The position numbers and the translations under genes were made by a program. From Vibrio tasmaniensis 1F-187 (GTDB taxonomy: Bacteria > Pseudomonadota > Gammaproteobacteria > Enterobacterales > Vibrionaceae): 64,000 bases of DNA. The notes beneath the pieces were generated by a model. It saw only the letters and a program-made list of their open reading frames with translations. It ran no database searches and had not been told where the DNA came from. This document shows, piece after piece, positions 43,570 to 51,010 of the stretch (position 1 is its first letter; every line of letters starts with the position of its first letter). Location of the stretch: NCBI RefSeq assembly GCF_000272405.2, contig NZ_AJZM02000191.1:25237-89236 (forward strand). The letters are read 5' to 3'.

Positions 43570-45450
43570 ATGAAAAAGATACCTTTGGCTCTAACTCTTT
43601 TAAGCACTCTACTTTTTTCACAATATTCTTTGGCTACAGACACTTCACACACCACTCAAAATCCGACCTACGAACTCGATGGTAAGGCGGTATTAGGGCG
43701 TACAGAGAATGTATACCTATCTAGCGTTCAAGGGCTAAAAGACGTTCCTTTCATTGGTAAAATCGATACCGGTGCAGAAACCACTTCTATGCATGCGGAA
43801 GACATTCATGTGAAGAGCTCTAATGCCGACTACAAAAACCTCAAAGACAAAGAGTTGATGGCGGCGTTAACCGAAGACCTGTTGAACAATTCCGATGTTG
43901 ATTACGATGATTGGGATGGCAGTACCTTTGCAAAATATGAAGCTGTGGTCTCTTTCAAGGTTCAAAACCCACGTACGGGTGACATGGTATTAATTAAAGC
44001 ACCTTTAGAGCGTGTCAGCATAATACGCAGCCGCACCAGCAGCACGCCTTTGCTTCGCCCTACTGTCAAAATGTCGCTGACCATTGCGGATCAAGAGTTA
44101 AAAACAGACGTTAACCTGACGGACAGAAGTCACTTCTCTGCGCCAGTATTGATCGGCAAAACCTTCCTTGCGGATAACGCACTGGTGTTTGCTGGTTACG
44201 ACTATTTGCAGGAGCAGGAAAACGCGACGGTTGTTGGCCGAAAAGAGGTGATGTCTATCTCGGGAATGGCGATGAACGTGACCTTCTCATTAAAAAATCG
44301 CTACAGCATTCTTCATGCGAAAGACATCGATGTAGATAAGAAGAACAGTGAAGTGACGTTTGATATGTTCGACAACGATGGTGAGCAGAAAGAGATGACA
44401 CTGCCATTAGTTCGTATGTTAAGTGTAGGTGGTAAAAAAAGACCTTTGGTGTATGTGCCGGTTCAACTCGATGAAAACACAACCAAAGACGTTCTGGTGT
44501 ACCTGCGCGACCGTTCGAATAGCAGCTCACAGCTCAGATTGGGCACTGATACAGCAAGTGAGCTTTTTATGATTGACACCAGTGCTGAGAATATTCTTTC
44601 TGAAGGATCTGAGAATTTCAGCGAGGTCGCGAAGAAGACTGAGCCACTGATTATCTCACCGGAAGAAGATATCACATTAGATGGTTTCCCTATGAAGGCT
44701 GTTGCTTCATTTACTGTCAACACGCCTTTGTTGAAGGTCGACAGTTTTGAAATGACAGGTAAAGGCAAAGAGGCTTCTGTTGAATTTTATCTTACAGATG
44801 TAAATGGTGAGAAGCAGAAGATAACAAAGCCAATTATTAAGAAGCTTAAGGTCGGTGATGATACTCGCCCGGTGGTAAGTGGTGAGTTTTTGGGAGCTGG
44901 TAAAGTTCGCCAACAAGAGTTTGCTATCGATGTGCTTAACAGCAATGAAAAAGAAGCGTACTTCATTCTAGGTAAGAAGATGGCGAAAGATGGGGTATAT
45001 GTGAATACTCGATCTGATTATCTTTTGAAATCGGAACCTTTGTTTAAAGTTGGGCATATAGAAGTTGTTGAAGTCAACGGCATGACATTCCCTGCCAAGT
45101 TGGATACAGGCGCAGATGTAAGCTCAATGAACGCAGTCAACATCAAACGATTTAAGAAAGACGGCCAAGACATGGTGAGCTTTACCTATCAAAACAACCA
45201 AGGCGATAAGCAAGACTTCACTAAGCCTGTGATTGATGTAATGCGCATTAAAGCTAAGAAAGGCGAGAAGGTGAACATTCGCCCAGTGGTAGAAATGAAG
45301 GTGAAGTTGGGTGACCTAGAGAAAGAGGTGAGGGTAAACCTTCAAGATCGCTCTCGCTTTGAATACAGCATGATCCTAGGTAAGAACTTCTTAAAGCACG
45401 GCGCAGTAGTGAGTAGCGATGAAGATTACTTACTGGGCGATATGGAGTAA
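43570..45450 (+). CDS. Secreted protein with four retropepsin-like repeats (RimB/DUF785 type)
   Basis: A protein of 626 residues with a signal peptide ending at about residue 22 (YSLA/TD). It is built of four tandem copies of the ~120-residue aspartic-protease-like domain usually annotated as ATP-dependent zinc protease or RimK-associated. Copy 1 has the catalytic-type D66-T-G and copy 4 has D512-T-G. Copies 2 (about 224-350) and 3 (about 360-490) keep the fold landmarks but have SLK and SFT instead of DTG. I chose ATG 43570 because a signal peptide begins there; the frame is open further upstream. Substrate unknown. Confidence 0.8.
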   Translation: MKKIPLALTLLSTLLFSQYSLATDTSHTTQNPTYELDGKAVLGRTENVYLSSVQGLKDVPFIGKIDTGAETTSMHAEDIHVKSSNADYKNLKDKELMAALTEDLLNNSDVDYDDWDGSTFAKYEAVVSFKVQNPRTGDMVLIKAPLERVSIIRSRTSSTPLLRPTVKMSLTIADQELKTDVNLTDRSHFSAPVLIGKTFLADNALVFAGYDYLQEQENATVVGRKEVMSISGMAMNVTFSLKNRYSILHAKDIDVDKKNSEVTFDMFDNDGEQKEMTLPLVRMLSVGGKKRPLVYVPVQLDENTTKDVLVYLRDRSNSSSQLRLGTDTASELFMIDTSAENILSEGSENFSEVAKKTEPLIISPEEDITLDGFPMKAVASFTVNTPLLKVDSFEMTGKGKEASVEFYLTDVNGEKQKITKPIIKKLKVGDDTRPVVSGEFLGAGKVRQQEFAIDVLNSNEKEAYFILGKKMAKDGVYVNTRSDYLLKSEPLFKVGHIEVVEVNGMTFPAKLDTGADVSSMNAVNIKRFKKDGQDMVSFTYQNNQGDKQDFTKPVIDVMRIKAKKGEKVNIRPVVEMKVKLGDLEKEVRVNLQDRSRFEYSMILGKNFLKHGAVVSSDEDYLLGDME

Positions 45451-45530
45451 CACCTAAATTTATCTAATTTCTATCGGTTCAACTTCTTCATCAGTAACTG
45501 AACTGGCTGCGTTAATTATCAAGTAGGTAA

Positions 45531-45560
45531 CACAAAGAGCTTTTGCTCTTTGTGCTTTCT
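45531..45560 (+). terminator. Terminator between the retropepsin-like gene and hipA
   Basis: Ten-bp perfect stem CACAAAGAGC / GCTCTTTGTG with a TTTT loop. Confidence 0.75.
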
Positions 45561-45589
45561 ATATTCTGATTAGATAGCTTATCTATAAG

Positions 45590-46903
45590 TTAAAGCTCAA
45601 TTTCAGTGATGAGTGGTGATTGTTTAAGGAAGTGCTTACATCTAGCCACAACGATTTCACGGTATCGGTTTAAATAAGGTAATTGTGAATCAGAAGTAGG
45701 AGTGACGAGAGATATAGCATCATCAATGTTGTTTATAATGTCATTTGCGATCTTTACTAGGCTCTGTTGAAGCAATTTTGGTGAAATACCACAATCGTCA
45801 GCAAACTCTACAAGTTGGTAGGCATTAATAGAATCTGAGTCAAATTCATCCCCAATTGCCATCGCAAGATCCTGCTCAAATTCAGGGTACATCCTTACAT
45901 TGACTAGATCGTAAAGTGGCGTTGGTGTTAAGCCCGATTTTTGGACAAAGAAACTGAAGTTTTTGCCATGTGCATCTGCGTTATAAATGCAGAGATTGAA
46001 CATTGCCCACTTTAGGATCGCTAGTTTTGCCGCTAATGGGTTTTCACATTGCTCTGTTACCGAAAAAAGTCGGGTGAAGCTGACACCATCACGAATATGA
46101 CTGACATCTCTTTGTTTACCTAAGTTTCGTTCATACTTTCTATCGACACCTAGGTTACAAGCTTGACAGGCATCGATCATATGCCTTCGTTTCACACTTG
46201 TTGAGCTAAATAGCTTTCGATCAAATCTCTCTACAATTAAGGCTGGAAATTGGTCAAAATACCGCAACTCAACATCAGCAACATCTAGTTCAACTAGCTT
46301 CGCTAACTTCATCGTCACAAATTCATTTATGACAAGGTGTTGTTGGTCATTTTTTTCGAACTTCACAATATGAGTTGAGCATAGTTCACCCTCTCCAAAC
46401 CCTAAGTTTCCATCGATAGATAAAACGTTTAGCTTAGATTGAACCCCCGCTACTGATAGTCTTGGTTTTCCTTCCCATATTTCTAAATACCAAAGCTCAG
46501 GGTCAGATAGTTTCTTAATTAATTCACTATCGTTGATTGGGTTGAAAGAGGTTTCAGTTTGAACTGGAGAAACACCTTCAGATAAGAACATCATTGCACC
46601 TGATGTATCTGTTCCAATACCACCAACTTGTGCAAATACGTTTGAACGTGATACGCCAAGAAAGTCGATCAAATAATCTAACCCTTTATTTTCAGGGAGC
46701 AAATTCTGTAAGAACCTCCTGATATTGACTGATGGTATATCAGAGTTAAATGGAAGGTGTGGCGATATGGGAAACCCATTATCAATCCAATCTTGCTTGT
46801 AGATTACAGATAGAGCATCACTTTCTTTACTCAGTGATAGTTTGCCTATGACTTGCTGGCTATAGACTATATCGAGGATGTATTGATTAGACCCAGACGT
46901 CAT
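45590..46903 (-). CDS. hipA: HipA-type Ser/Thr kinase toxin
   Basis: Toxin of a type II HipBA module; E. coli HipA phosphorylates glutamyl-tRNA synthetase and causes persistence. It has 437 residues. Catalytic N308-A-D310-A-H312-G-K-N and the metal D332 (YDLVNV) are intact, and the nucleotide-loop segment SVAGVQSKLNV is present, so it should be active. I set the start at ATG 46903 after a good AGGAG; it overlaps the end of hipB by 17 bp. A longer in-frame start at 46933 is less likely. Confidence 0.92.
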   Translation of the reverse strand: MTSGSNQYILDIVYSQQVIGKLSLSKESDALSVIYKQDWIDNGFPISPHLPFNSDIPSVNIRRFLQNLLPENKGLDYLIDFLGVSRSNVFAQVGGIGTDTSGAMMFLSEGVSPVQTETSFNPINDSELIKKLSDPELWYLEIWEGKPRLSVAGVQSKLNVLSIDGNLGFGEGELCSTHIVKFEKNDQQHLVINEFVTMKLAKLVELDVADVELRYFDQFPALIVERFDRKLFSSTSVKRRHMIDACQACNLGVDRKYERNLGKQRDVSHIRDGVSFTRLFSVTEQCENPLAAKLAILKWAMFNLCIYNADAHGKNFSFFVQKSGLTPTPLYDLVNVRMYPEFEQDLAMAIGDEFDSDSINAYQLVEFADDCGISPKLLQQSLVKIANDIINNIDDAISLVTPTSDSQLPYLNRYREIVVARCKHFLKQSPLITEIEL

Positions 46904-47189
46904 TACCTTTCTCCTGTGATGAGACTGAAGCATCTAAGTCTTGCCATGGTTGTATCGATATCTTTATTCCTAGAGCAGACACAACTTTCATTAAAGAGGT
47001 TAGTTTAATATCGGAGCTGCCTTGTTCAATTTTTATGTAGGTTTGTTTTGAAACACCAGAAAGCAATGCTGCATCTTGCTGAGTGATTTTACTTTGAGTT
47101 CTTTTTGCTTTGATCGCCTCACCAAGTAGTGATGGTGTGAACACCTGGTTTAGATCTGGTGACTCAGTTGCTTTTACTTTCTTAACCAT
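46887..47189 (-). CDS. hipB: HipB-type XRE antitoxin
   Basis: A 100-residue antitoxin with a Cro-type HTH (ITQQDAALLSGVSKQTYIKIEQG, about residues 38-60) and a short acidic tail. ATG 47189 follows GGAGGTTCT. It is the first gene of the module and overlaps hipA. It should bind the four inverted repeats just upstream and repress the pair. Confidence 0.9.
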   Translation of the reverse strand: MVKKVKATESPDLNQVFTPSLLGEAIKAKRTQSKITQQDAALLSGVSKQTYIKIEQGSSDIKLTSLMKVVSALGIKISIQPWQDLDASVSSQEKGNDVWV

Positions 47190-47212
47190 AGAACCTCCAT
47201 ATAGCATGATGC

Positions 47213-47390
47213 AATAAAGTATGTCTTAGTAGACTTTTAAGTTATTTATACGTAGATTTTAAATAAAAGTCTATTAAAGTTCACTTTTATGGTGAATACA
47301 TTGAGTTATCACATAAAAGTCTACAGTAGTGAGCTTTTATGATTACAAACTTGGCGATCTTATTAAAAGTCTAATGTGATTTACTTTATG
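47213..47390. promoter_or_regulatory. Four inverted-repeat operators at 50-bp spacing
   Basis: Four 28-bp inverted repeats at 47213-47240, 47263-47290, 47313-47340 and 47363-47390. Each has arms of the type ATAAAAGT and ACTTTTAT separated by 12 bp, with some mismatches in the outer copies. The step is exactly 50 bp. They begin 24 bp upstream of hipB. E. coli hipBA also has four operators, which makes HipB binding the natural reading. The motif itself is different. Confidence 0.8.
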
Positions 47391-47467
47391 TAATGAAAGA
47401 ACAATAGAAAACTCAAAGCCATGGGGCTTTGAGATACCTAAAGTATGGCTAACTCTCTATCGGAACC

Positions 47468-47732
47468 TTAAGGTGGTCGTTCAAGTATTGTGTGTAATAT
47501 AAAGGCATTACACATTGTCTTGCTCTCACTTCTTGTTTCAACCTTTACTGTCAGGTCTAAGGCTTGAATGATTTTAAACATGGTAGAGAGCGTGGCTTTA
47601 TCTGGTCTAGTTTCAAAGTTAGAAATGGTAGCTTGCTTTATGCGACTCTCTTTGCCACTTCGAACTGAGTCCATTTATTTTTTTGCGTATTAGCAATAAA
47701 GTATTGGCTAATTGTTGTGGGCTATAAATCAC
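47468..47732 (-). pseudogene. Degenerate second hipB-like antitoxin gene
   Basis: The downstream frame reads RIKQATISNFETRPDKATLSTMFKIIQALDL, the C-terminal half of a HipB-type HTH protein. Upstream, other frames give IYSPQQLANTLLLIR and NKWTQFEVAKRV, the expected N-terminal half. Joining them needs two one-base shifts, one in a run of seven A (minus strand) and one at GTCGC. No second hipA follows. The frameshifts could in principle be sequencing errors. GTG near 47732 is a possible original start. Confidence 0.75.
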
Positions 47733-48132
47733 AAGTTGTCACTTCATATTATGAGGCTTGACCCCCATTAGAGGATATTGGCCGTGCTATCCCAACAAAG
47801 GGATATATATAACTTTATACCTTTCAGGGGATAATCAAAGCCTTTAGCTTAAAGAGGTATTGCAAGAAGGTGGATACCAGCCTTTATTAGACTTGTCGCT
47901 AAGTTTTTCTGCGATTGGCGATTATCCATGCGGGTAAGGTGAGGTGATGGTTACACGTAAGTAGATCAAATATGCCACATAAAAGTTAATTAGAAATACT
48001 GACTTTGAAGCGCATGAGATGGTTCGAAACTAAAGTCATGGGAATCAAAAGCACTTTACACCGTGCGTCACCCTGTGAGTGAAAGGTAGCGCGTTTAGTA
48101 CCGACAGCATAATTGATGATTATAAAATACAA

Positions 48133-48162
48133 AAAGGGCCAACTCTTTCGAGTTGGCCCTTT
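48133..48162 (-). terminator. Displaced original terminator of ssrA
   Basis: Thirteen-bp perfect stem AAAGGGCCAACTC / GAGTTGGCCCTTT with a 4-nt loop, followed on the minus strand by a TTTTTGTAT tail. It ends 7 bp outside the left island junction, at the same distance and orientation as the terminator now next to ssrA. It was therefore probably the tmRNA terminator before insertion. Confidence 0.8.
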
Positions 48163-48169
48163 CCAAACG

Positions 48170-48188
48170 TTTGGTGGAGCTGGCGGGA
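48170..48188. repeat. Left attachment site of the island
   Basis: tttggtggagctggcggga, identical to 55595-55613. The palindrome CCAAACGTTTGG (48163-48174) overlaps it. Confidence 0.9.
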
Positions 48189-48257
48189 AGTGCTGTGACC
48201 GTCAGACCATCATAACAAAGGCTTATATAATAATAAGTTACGTTGAATATAGCATTA

Positions 48258-48290
48258 TGTGGATCAGTATGTGTAGCACTTTGTGGATCA
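48258..48290. repeat. Left integrase arm-type repeat block
   Basis: Two copies of TGTGGATCA, 24 bp apart, in a 33-bp block that is repeated near the other end of the island (55499-55531) with four mismatches. Probable integrase or excisionase binding sites. Confidence 0.7.
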
Positions 48291-48316
48291 GTAGATTTAG
48301 CAATAAATGCGTAGTA

Positions 48317-48341
48317 GGGAACTGAACCCGCGTCTTAAAAA
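48317..48341. other. Degenerate tmRNA 3'-end fragment inside the island
   Basis: GGGAACTGAACCCGCGTC and the bases after it match the ssrA sequence from 55610 at about 20 of 25 positions. The T-arm stem is broken (GCGGG no longer pairs). Likely a scar of an earlier integration or excision event. Confidence 0.5.
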
Positions 48342-48562
48342 GTCAGGCTGGCTGATAAAAAAATGGTCAAAAGTTTTCGATGGGTGGGGTAAGAAATAGG
48401 GTTTTTGGCTGATTTTAGGGTATGGGGGGCTTCGGGCTGGTATTCGCTTTTATAGGTTTAATACTATTGTTCGCCTTTTACTTATTTTTAAAAAGCGAAC
48501 CAATAAGAATCTTGCATTAAACGTCGATGATGAAGCTGTTGTCCGTTGTATGTCCTGTTGTA

Positions 48563-49129
48563 TTACTTATTCCAGTGACGCTTTACTGTAGCGATTCCAA
48601 GGCTTGTAGCGGCAGCAGTTTTGGACTGTGATAATCCTTGTGCCTTGTAATACTGAACCTGCTTAGTGGTTTCTTGTGCTTCTGGTCTACCTAATTTCTT
48701 CCCTTGCTGCTTTGCACGTTCAAGCCCTTCTTTCGTTCTTTCACTGATGCGATTGCGTTCAAATTCAGCAAAAGCACTGAACATTTGAAGCATCAACTTG
48801 CCTTGTGAAGATGAAAGGTCGGGTGTTGGTAGGTCTAAACAAACAACATGAATTCCTTTCTGAATTAGCAATTCAACTGTTTGCTGTACATCTATATTGT
48901 CACGCCCAAGACGATCAAGCTTCAACACAATCAACGTATCGTTTGGTTCAAGTTTGTGATCAACCAGTGCTTTGAAATTTGGACGTAGCATTGCTGACGT
49001 TGCACCGGATACCGTTTCAGATATCACGCGACTGTCGTCAACGCTGTAGCCAGAATTTCTAATAGCAACAATTTGGTTTTCGGTTGTTTGTTCCGTTGTT
49101 GAAACTCGGCAGTAAGCAAATGTTCGCAT
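48563..49129 (-). CDS. Serine recombinase, resolvase/invertase family
   Basis: A protein of 188 residues. Catalytic S10 lies in YCRVSTTEQ. KLDRLGRDNIDVQQTVELL and FAEFERNRISERTKEGLERAKQQGKKLGRP are standard resolvase motifs. A C-terminal HTH (LSQSKTAAATSLGIATVKRHW) binds DNA. I chose ATG 49129 (MRTFAYCRVST); ATG 49159 would add ten residues. Possible target: the repeats just upstream, or an invertible segment, which I did not find. Confidence 0.92.
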   Translation of the reverse strand: MRTFAYCRVSTTEQTTENQIVAIRNSGYSVDDSRVISETVSGATSAMLRPNFKALVDHKLEPNDTLIVLKLDRLGRDNIDVQQTVELLIQKGIHVVCLDLPTPDLSSSQGKLMLQMFSAFAEFERNRISERTKEGLERAKQQGKKLGRPEAQETTKQVQYYKAQGLSQSKTAAATSLGIATVKRHWNK

Positions 49130-49151
49130 TAGTATCCGTTTAGTTTTAATT

Positions 49152-49245
49152 GGTATCATCTATGGGTGGTATCATTACTCTGTGGTATCACAAAGTCAAT
49201 AGGTATGATTTATGATACTGAAATAGCATATTAGAAATGGTATCA
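49152..49245. promoter_or_regulatory. Iteron-like GGTATCA repeats before the serine recombinase
   Basis: GGTATCA at 49152, 49168 and 49184 (exact 16-bp steps), then GGTATGA at 49202, an inverted TGATACT at 49213 and GGTATCA at 49239. The cluster overlaps and precedes the recombinase start. It could be a res-like site, an operator or a replication iteron set. Confidence 0.6.
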
Positions 49246-49349
49246 GCTAACGGTCAATTTTTGATGCTACTTTATTTGTGCATATAAACCACCAGCAAAT
49301 GTGCGCGGTGTTTAGACCGAACTCTGTCACGTTGTAATGACGTTATTGC

Positions 49350-49727
49350 TCAAAGCCAATTGCTGAATACTGGATTCTGATTTACTTCTTCTTTATAACC
49401 TTCATCATCACTGATGTATTGCTGCATTAAGTGTTCATGAATCTCAAACGTTTCGTACTCATTAACATGATACATTCCGCCGTTATTAGTAATGTTCACA
49501 ACAAAGCGTTCTGGTTTTTGCATTGTTGATATACTTACTGTGTATCTGATCGACAGGTCTTCTATATCTAATATGTATTCAAGCCATGCATCTTGCATTA
49601 TGAATTTATAATCATCTTGATCTGTTTCATGAAACATGTCGGGTACTAAATGTATTCCGCTTCTTTTGAAGTAATCACATGTAATGCAAATACATGTGTT
49701 TCTTTGTGCGTTTGTTATATCTCTCAT
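49350..49727 (-). CDS. Hypothetical island protein
   Basis: A protein of 125 residues (MRDITNAQRNTCICITCDYF), unrecognised. It contains CICITC near the N-terminus and an acidic C-terminal third. ATG 49727 overlaps the TGA of the small upstream gene (ATGA) and follows CAGGAG, so translation is probably coupled. Confidence 0.65.
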   Translation of the reverse strand: MRDITNAQRNTCICITCDYFKRSGIHLVPDMFHETDQDDYKFIMQDAWLEYILDIEDLSIRYTVSISTMQKPERFVVNITNNGGMYHVNEYETFEIHEHLMQQYISDDEGYKEEVNQNPVFSNWL

Positions 49728-49834
49728 TGCATCTCCTGACTCAAAAGAAGAACTACTTCCTTTAGAACACATGGATCTGTTTCATCTGGATTACGCATGA
49801 TTTTTTGTATTTTCATTGTGTCTTTGTTGTTCAT
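49724..49834 (-). CDS. Small 36-residue island ORF coupled to the next gene
   Basis: Reads MNNKDTMKIQKIMRNPDETD and ends ...VLLLSQEMQ. Its stop codon overlaps the start of the 125-residue gene as ATGA, and its last codons contain that gene's ribosome site. Reality as a protein is moderate; the coupling is suggestive. Confidence 0.5.
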   Translation of the reverse strand: MNNKDTMKIQKIMRNPDETDPCVLKEVVLLLSQEMQ

Positions 49835-50329
49835 GTAAATTCCTTTTTTGACGGCTTCAAATAGCCGTTTTCTTTGGCAAACGAAGTGCGCAGTCACGCC
49901 CAAGTAGTAGCGGAACGAAGTGCAGCGATGCCATAGTATTTAAAGGAAGAAATAGGAAGTGCATGAAGTAATTACAAAGAAACCGATTGCAAGCAATCGC
50001 TTTGCGTCCATCAAACTGAAGCGCTGATCGCGCATCATTTTTGATGATCCGCATGTCTTTTAATTGAATAAGAAACAATCATCTTTAACGAAAACACCAA
50101 AGTGTTTTCAAGACACATTAGGTAGTTGGTAGAAGCAATATTTTATTTCCCCCCGCCAGTGTTTACACACTGGACAAGGGTCTTAGTCTAGCAGTACATC
50201 GCTAACATTTGCTTACACCTAAAACCACAGGCGGTAGTGCTATACCTGTGTCAGTGCGTCCTTTCTTCACTACGGTCAGGGCGTTAACCCCACCACCATC
50301 ACAACAAAGCAAACTATTGTGATAGCCCG

Positions 50330-50353
50330 AAATCTGATCAAGATATCAGATTT
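50330..50353. other. Perfect 9-bp stem-loop in island non-coding tract
   Basis: AAATCTGAT / ATCAGATTT with a 6-nt loop: the longest compact stem of the cluster. It has no terminator-like T run, so it is more likely a structured RNA or DNA element. Confidence 0.6.
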
Positions 50354-50604
50354 ACATCATTTCCATTTATGTTCACCCAATCAACTACGATTGGCACATA
50401 AGTCCGTCTTTCTTTATCCTTGCGCGTGTATCGATGTGTAGTCCTTCCGTTTGGGCACATCAATAGTTCTTCAAGTCGCAGGGGAAGCCCTGCCTTCATA
50501 TGTGCAACACACGGTCTGTTAAGATACCTATGAAGCCCTACACACGTGGTAGTTACGTCTTACTACCATTTATCTTCCCTGTAATTTTCATCAGGCATAA
50601 AAAA

Positions 50605-50635
50605 AGCCCAATGCTTTTACACATCGGGCTATGTT
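50605..50635 (+). terminator. Terminator-like hairpin in the island non-coding tract
   Basis: AGCCC and GGGCT pair across a roughly 15-nt loop, with a poly-A run before and ATGTTTT after. It could end a minus- or plus-strand transcript. Confidence 0.45.
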
Positions 50636-50661
50636 TTCAAAAACCTGATGTGTTGAACTTT

Positions 50662-50754
50662 TAGGCGGTGAAACACATCTGATTTTCTACTAATTTTGTC
50701 TGTATCGCCTAAGCCATACATAGGAATTTGTTAATCGTTATACTTCACCGCCTA
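50662..50754. other. Long-range inverted repeat with alternative pairings
   Basis: TAGGCGGTGAA (50662-50672) and TTCACCGCCTA (50744-50754) are perfect 11-bp complements 71 nt apart. A nearer CGCCTA (50706-50711) could pair with the same left arm. GATGTGTT / AACACATC (50647 and 50672) would put that arm in a hairpin loop. The arrangement suggests a switch or pseudoknot. Confidence 0.55.
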
Positions 50755-50954
50755 TAGATCAGTATAAGGTAATCATCTGATTACAATAGTATTTATAACT
50801 TTATCTTCGTTATGCTTTATTATGACATGACTTCTGAAAGTGCCTAAAAAAAACACTGTGGCTAATGTAATATGTAAATGGTGAAACTCAGAAGGATAGT
50901 GCTGTTTTCATGAACGTGTAATGCATATGTGTGCATTGCATCATTGTTGTGCCG

Positions 50955-50983
50955 TTCAAGTGAAGATAGAATGACCGTATAAT
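50955..50983 (+). promoter_or_regulatory. Candidate promoter of the three-gene cargo operon
   Basis: A perfect -10 TATAAT at 50978-50983 with TTCAAG 17 bp upstream as a weak -35. The predicted transcript start is near 50990, giving a leader of about 20 nt before ATG 51011. The palindrome AATGCA-N6-TGCATT at 50920-50937 could be an operator. Confidence 0.55.
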
Positions 50984-51010
50984 TTTCAAGGAATTGCGGA
51001 ACCAAAGTAG

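Larger units (their letters stand above)
47733..48562. other. Region between hipB remnant and the island recombinase
   Basis: It holds the displaced tmRNA terminator (48133), the left island junction (48170), a pair of arm repeats (48258) and a tmRNA-like fragment (48317). A lone ATAAAAGT half-site, like the hipB operator arm, lies at 47979. No ORF supported. Confidence 0.6.
49835..51010. other. Long non-coding, hairpin-rich tract of the island
   Basis: About 1.18 kb without a convincing ORF. It contains a hairpin just after the small ORF's start region (ACGGCT/AGCCGT at 49851), at least nine more perfect short stems between 49984 and 50784, and one 11-bp inverted repeat with a 71-nt loop. 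A candidate promoter for the cargo operon lies at its right end. The direct repeat AACGAAGTGC also occurs twice (about 49880 and 49914). Confidence 0.7.

Noticed and set aside
48113-48325. 70-codon ORF spanning the left island junction
   Set aside because: It crosses the terminator and att site, so it cannot be a conserved gene.
49857-50078. 73-codon minus-strand ORF in the island's non-coding tract
   Set aside because: It has no ribosome site, low-quality composition, and lies over a hairpin and repeats. I treat the tract as non-coding.
49984-50784. CRISPR array or integron attC explanation for the hairpin tract
   Set aside because: Stems are all different and unevenly spaced, there are no direct repeats of constant length, and there are no cas genes, integron integrase or attC core sites.
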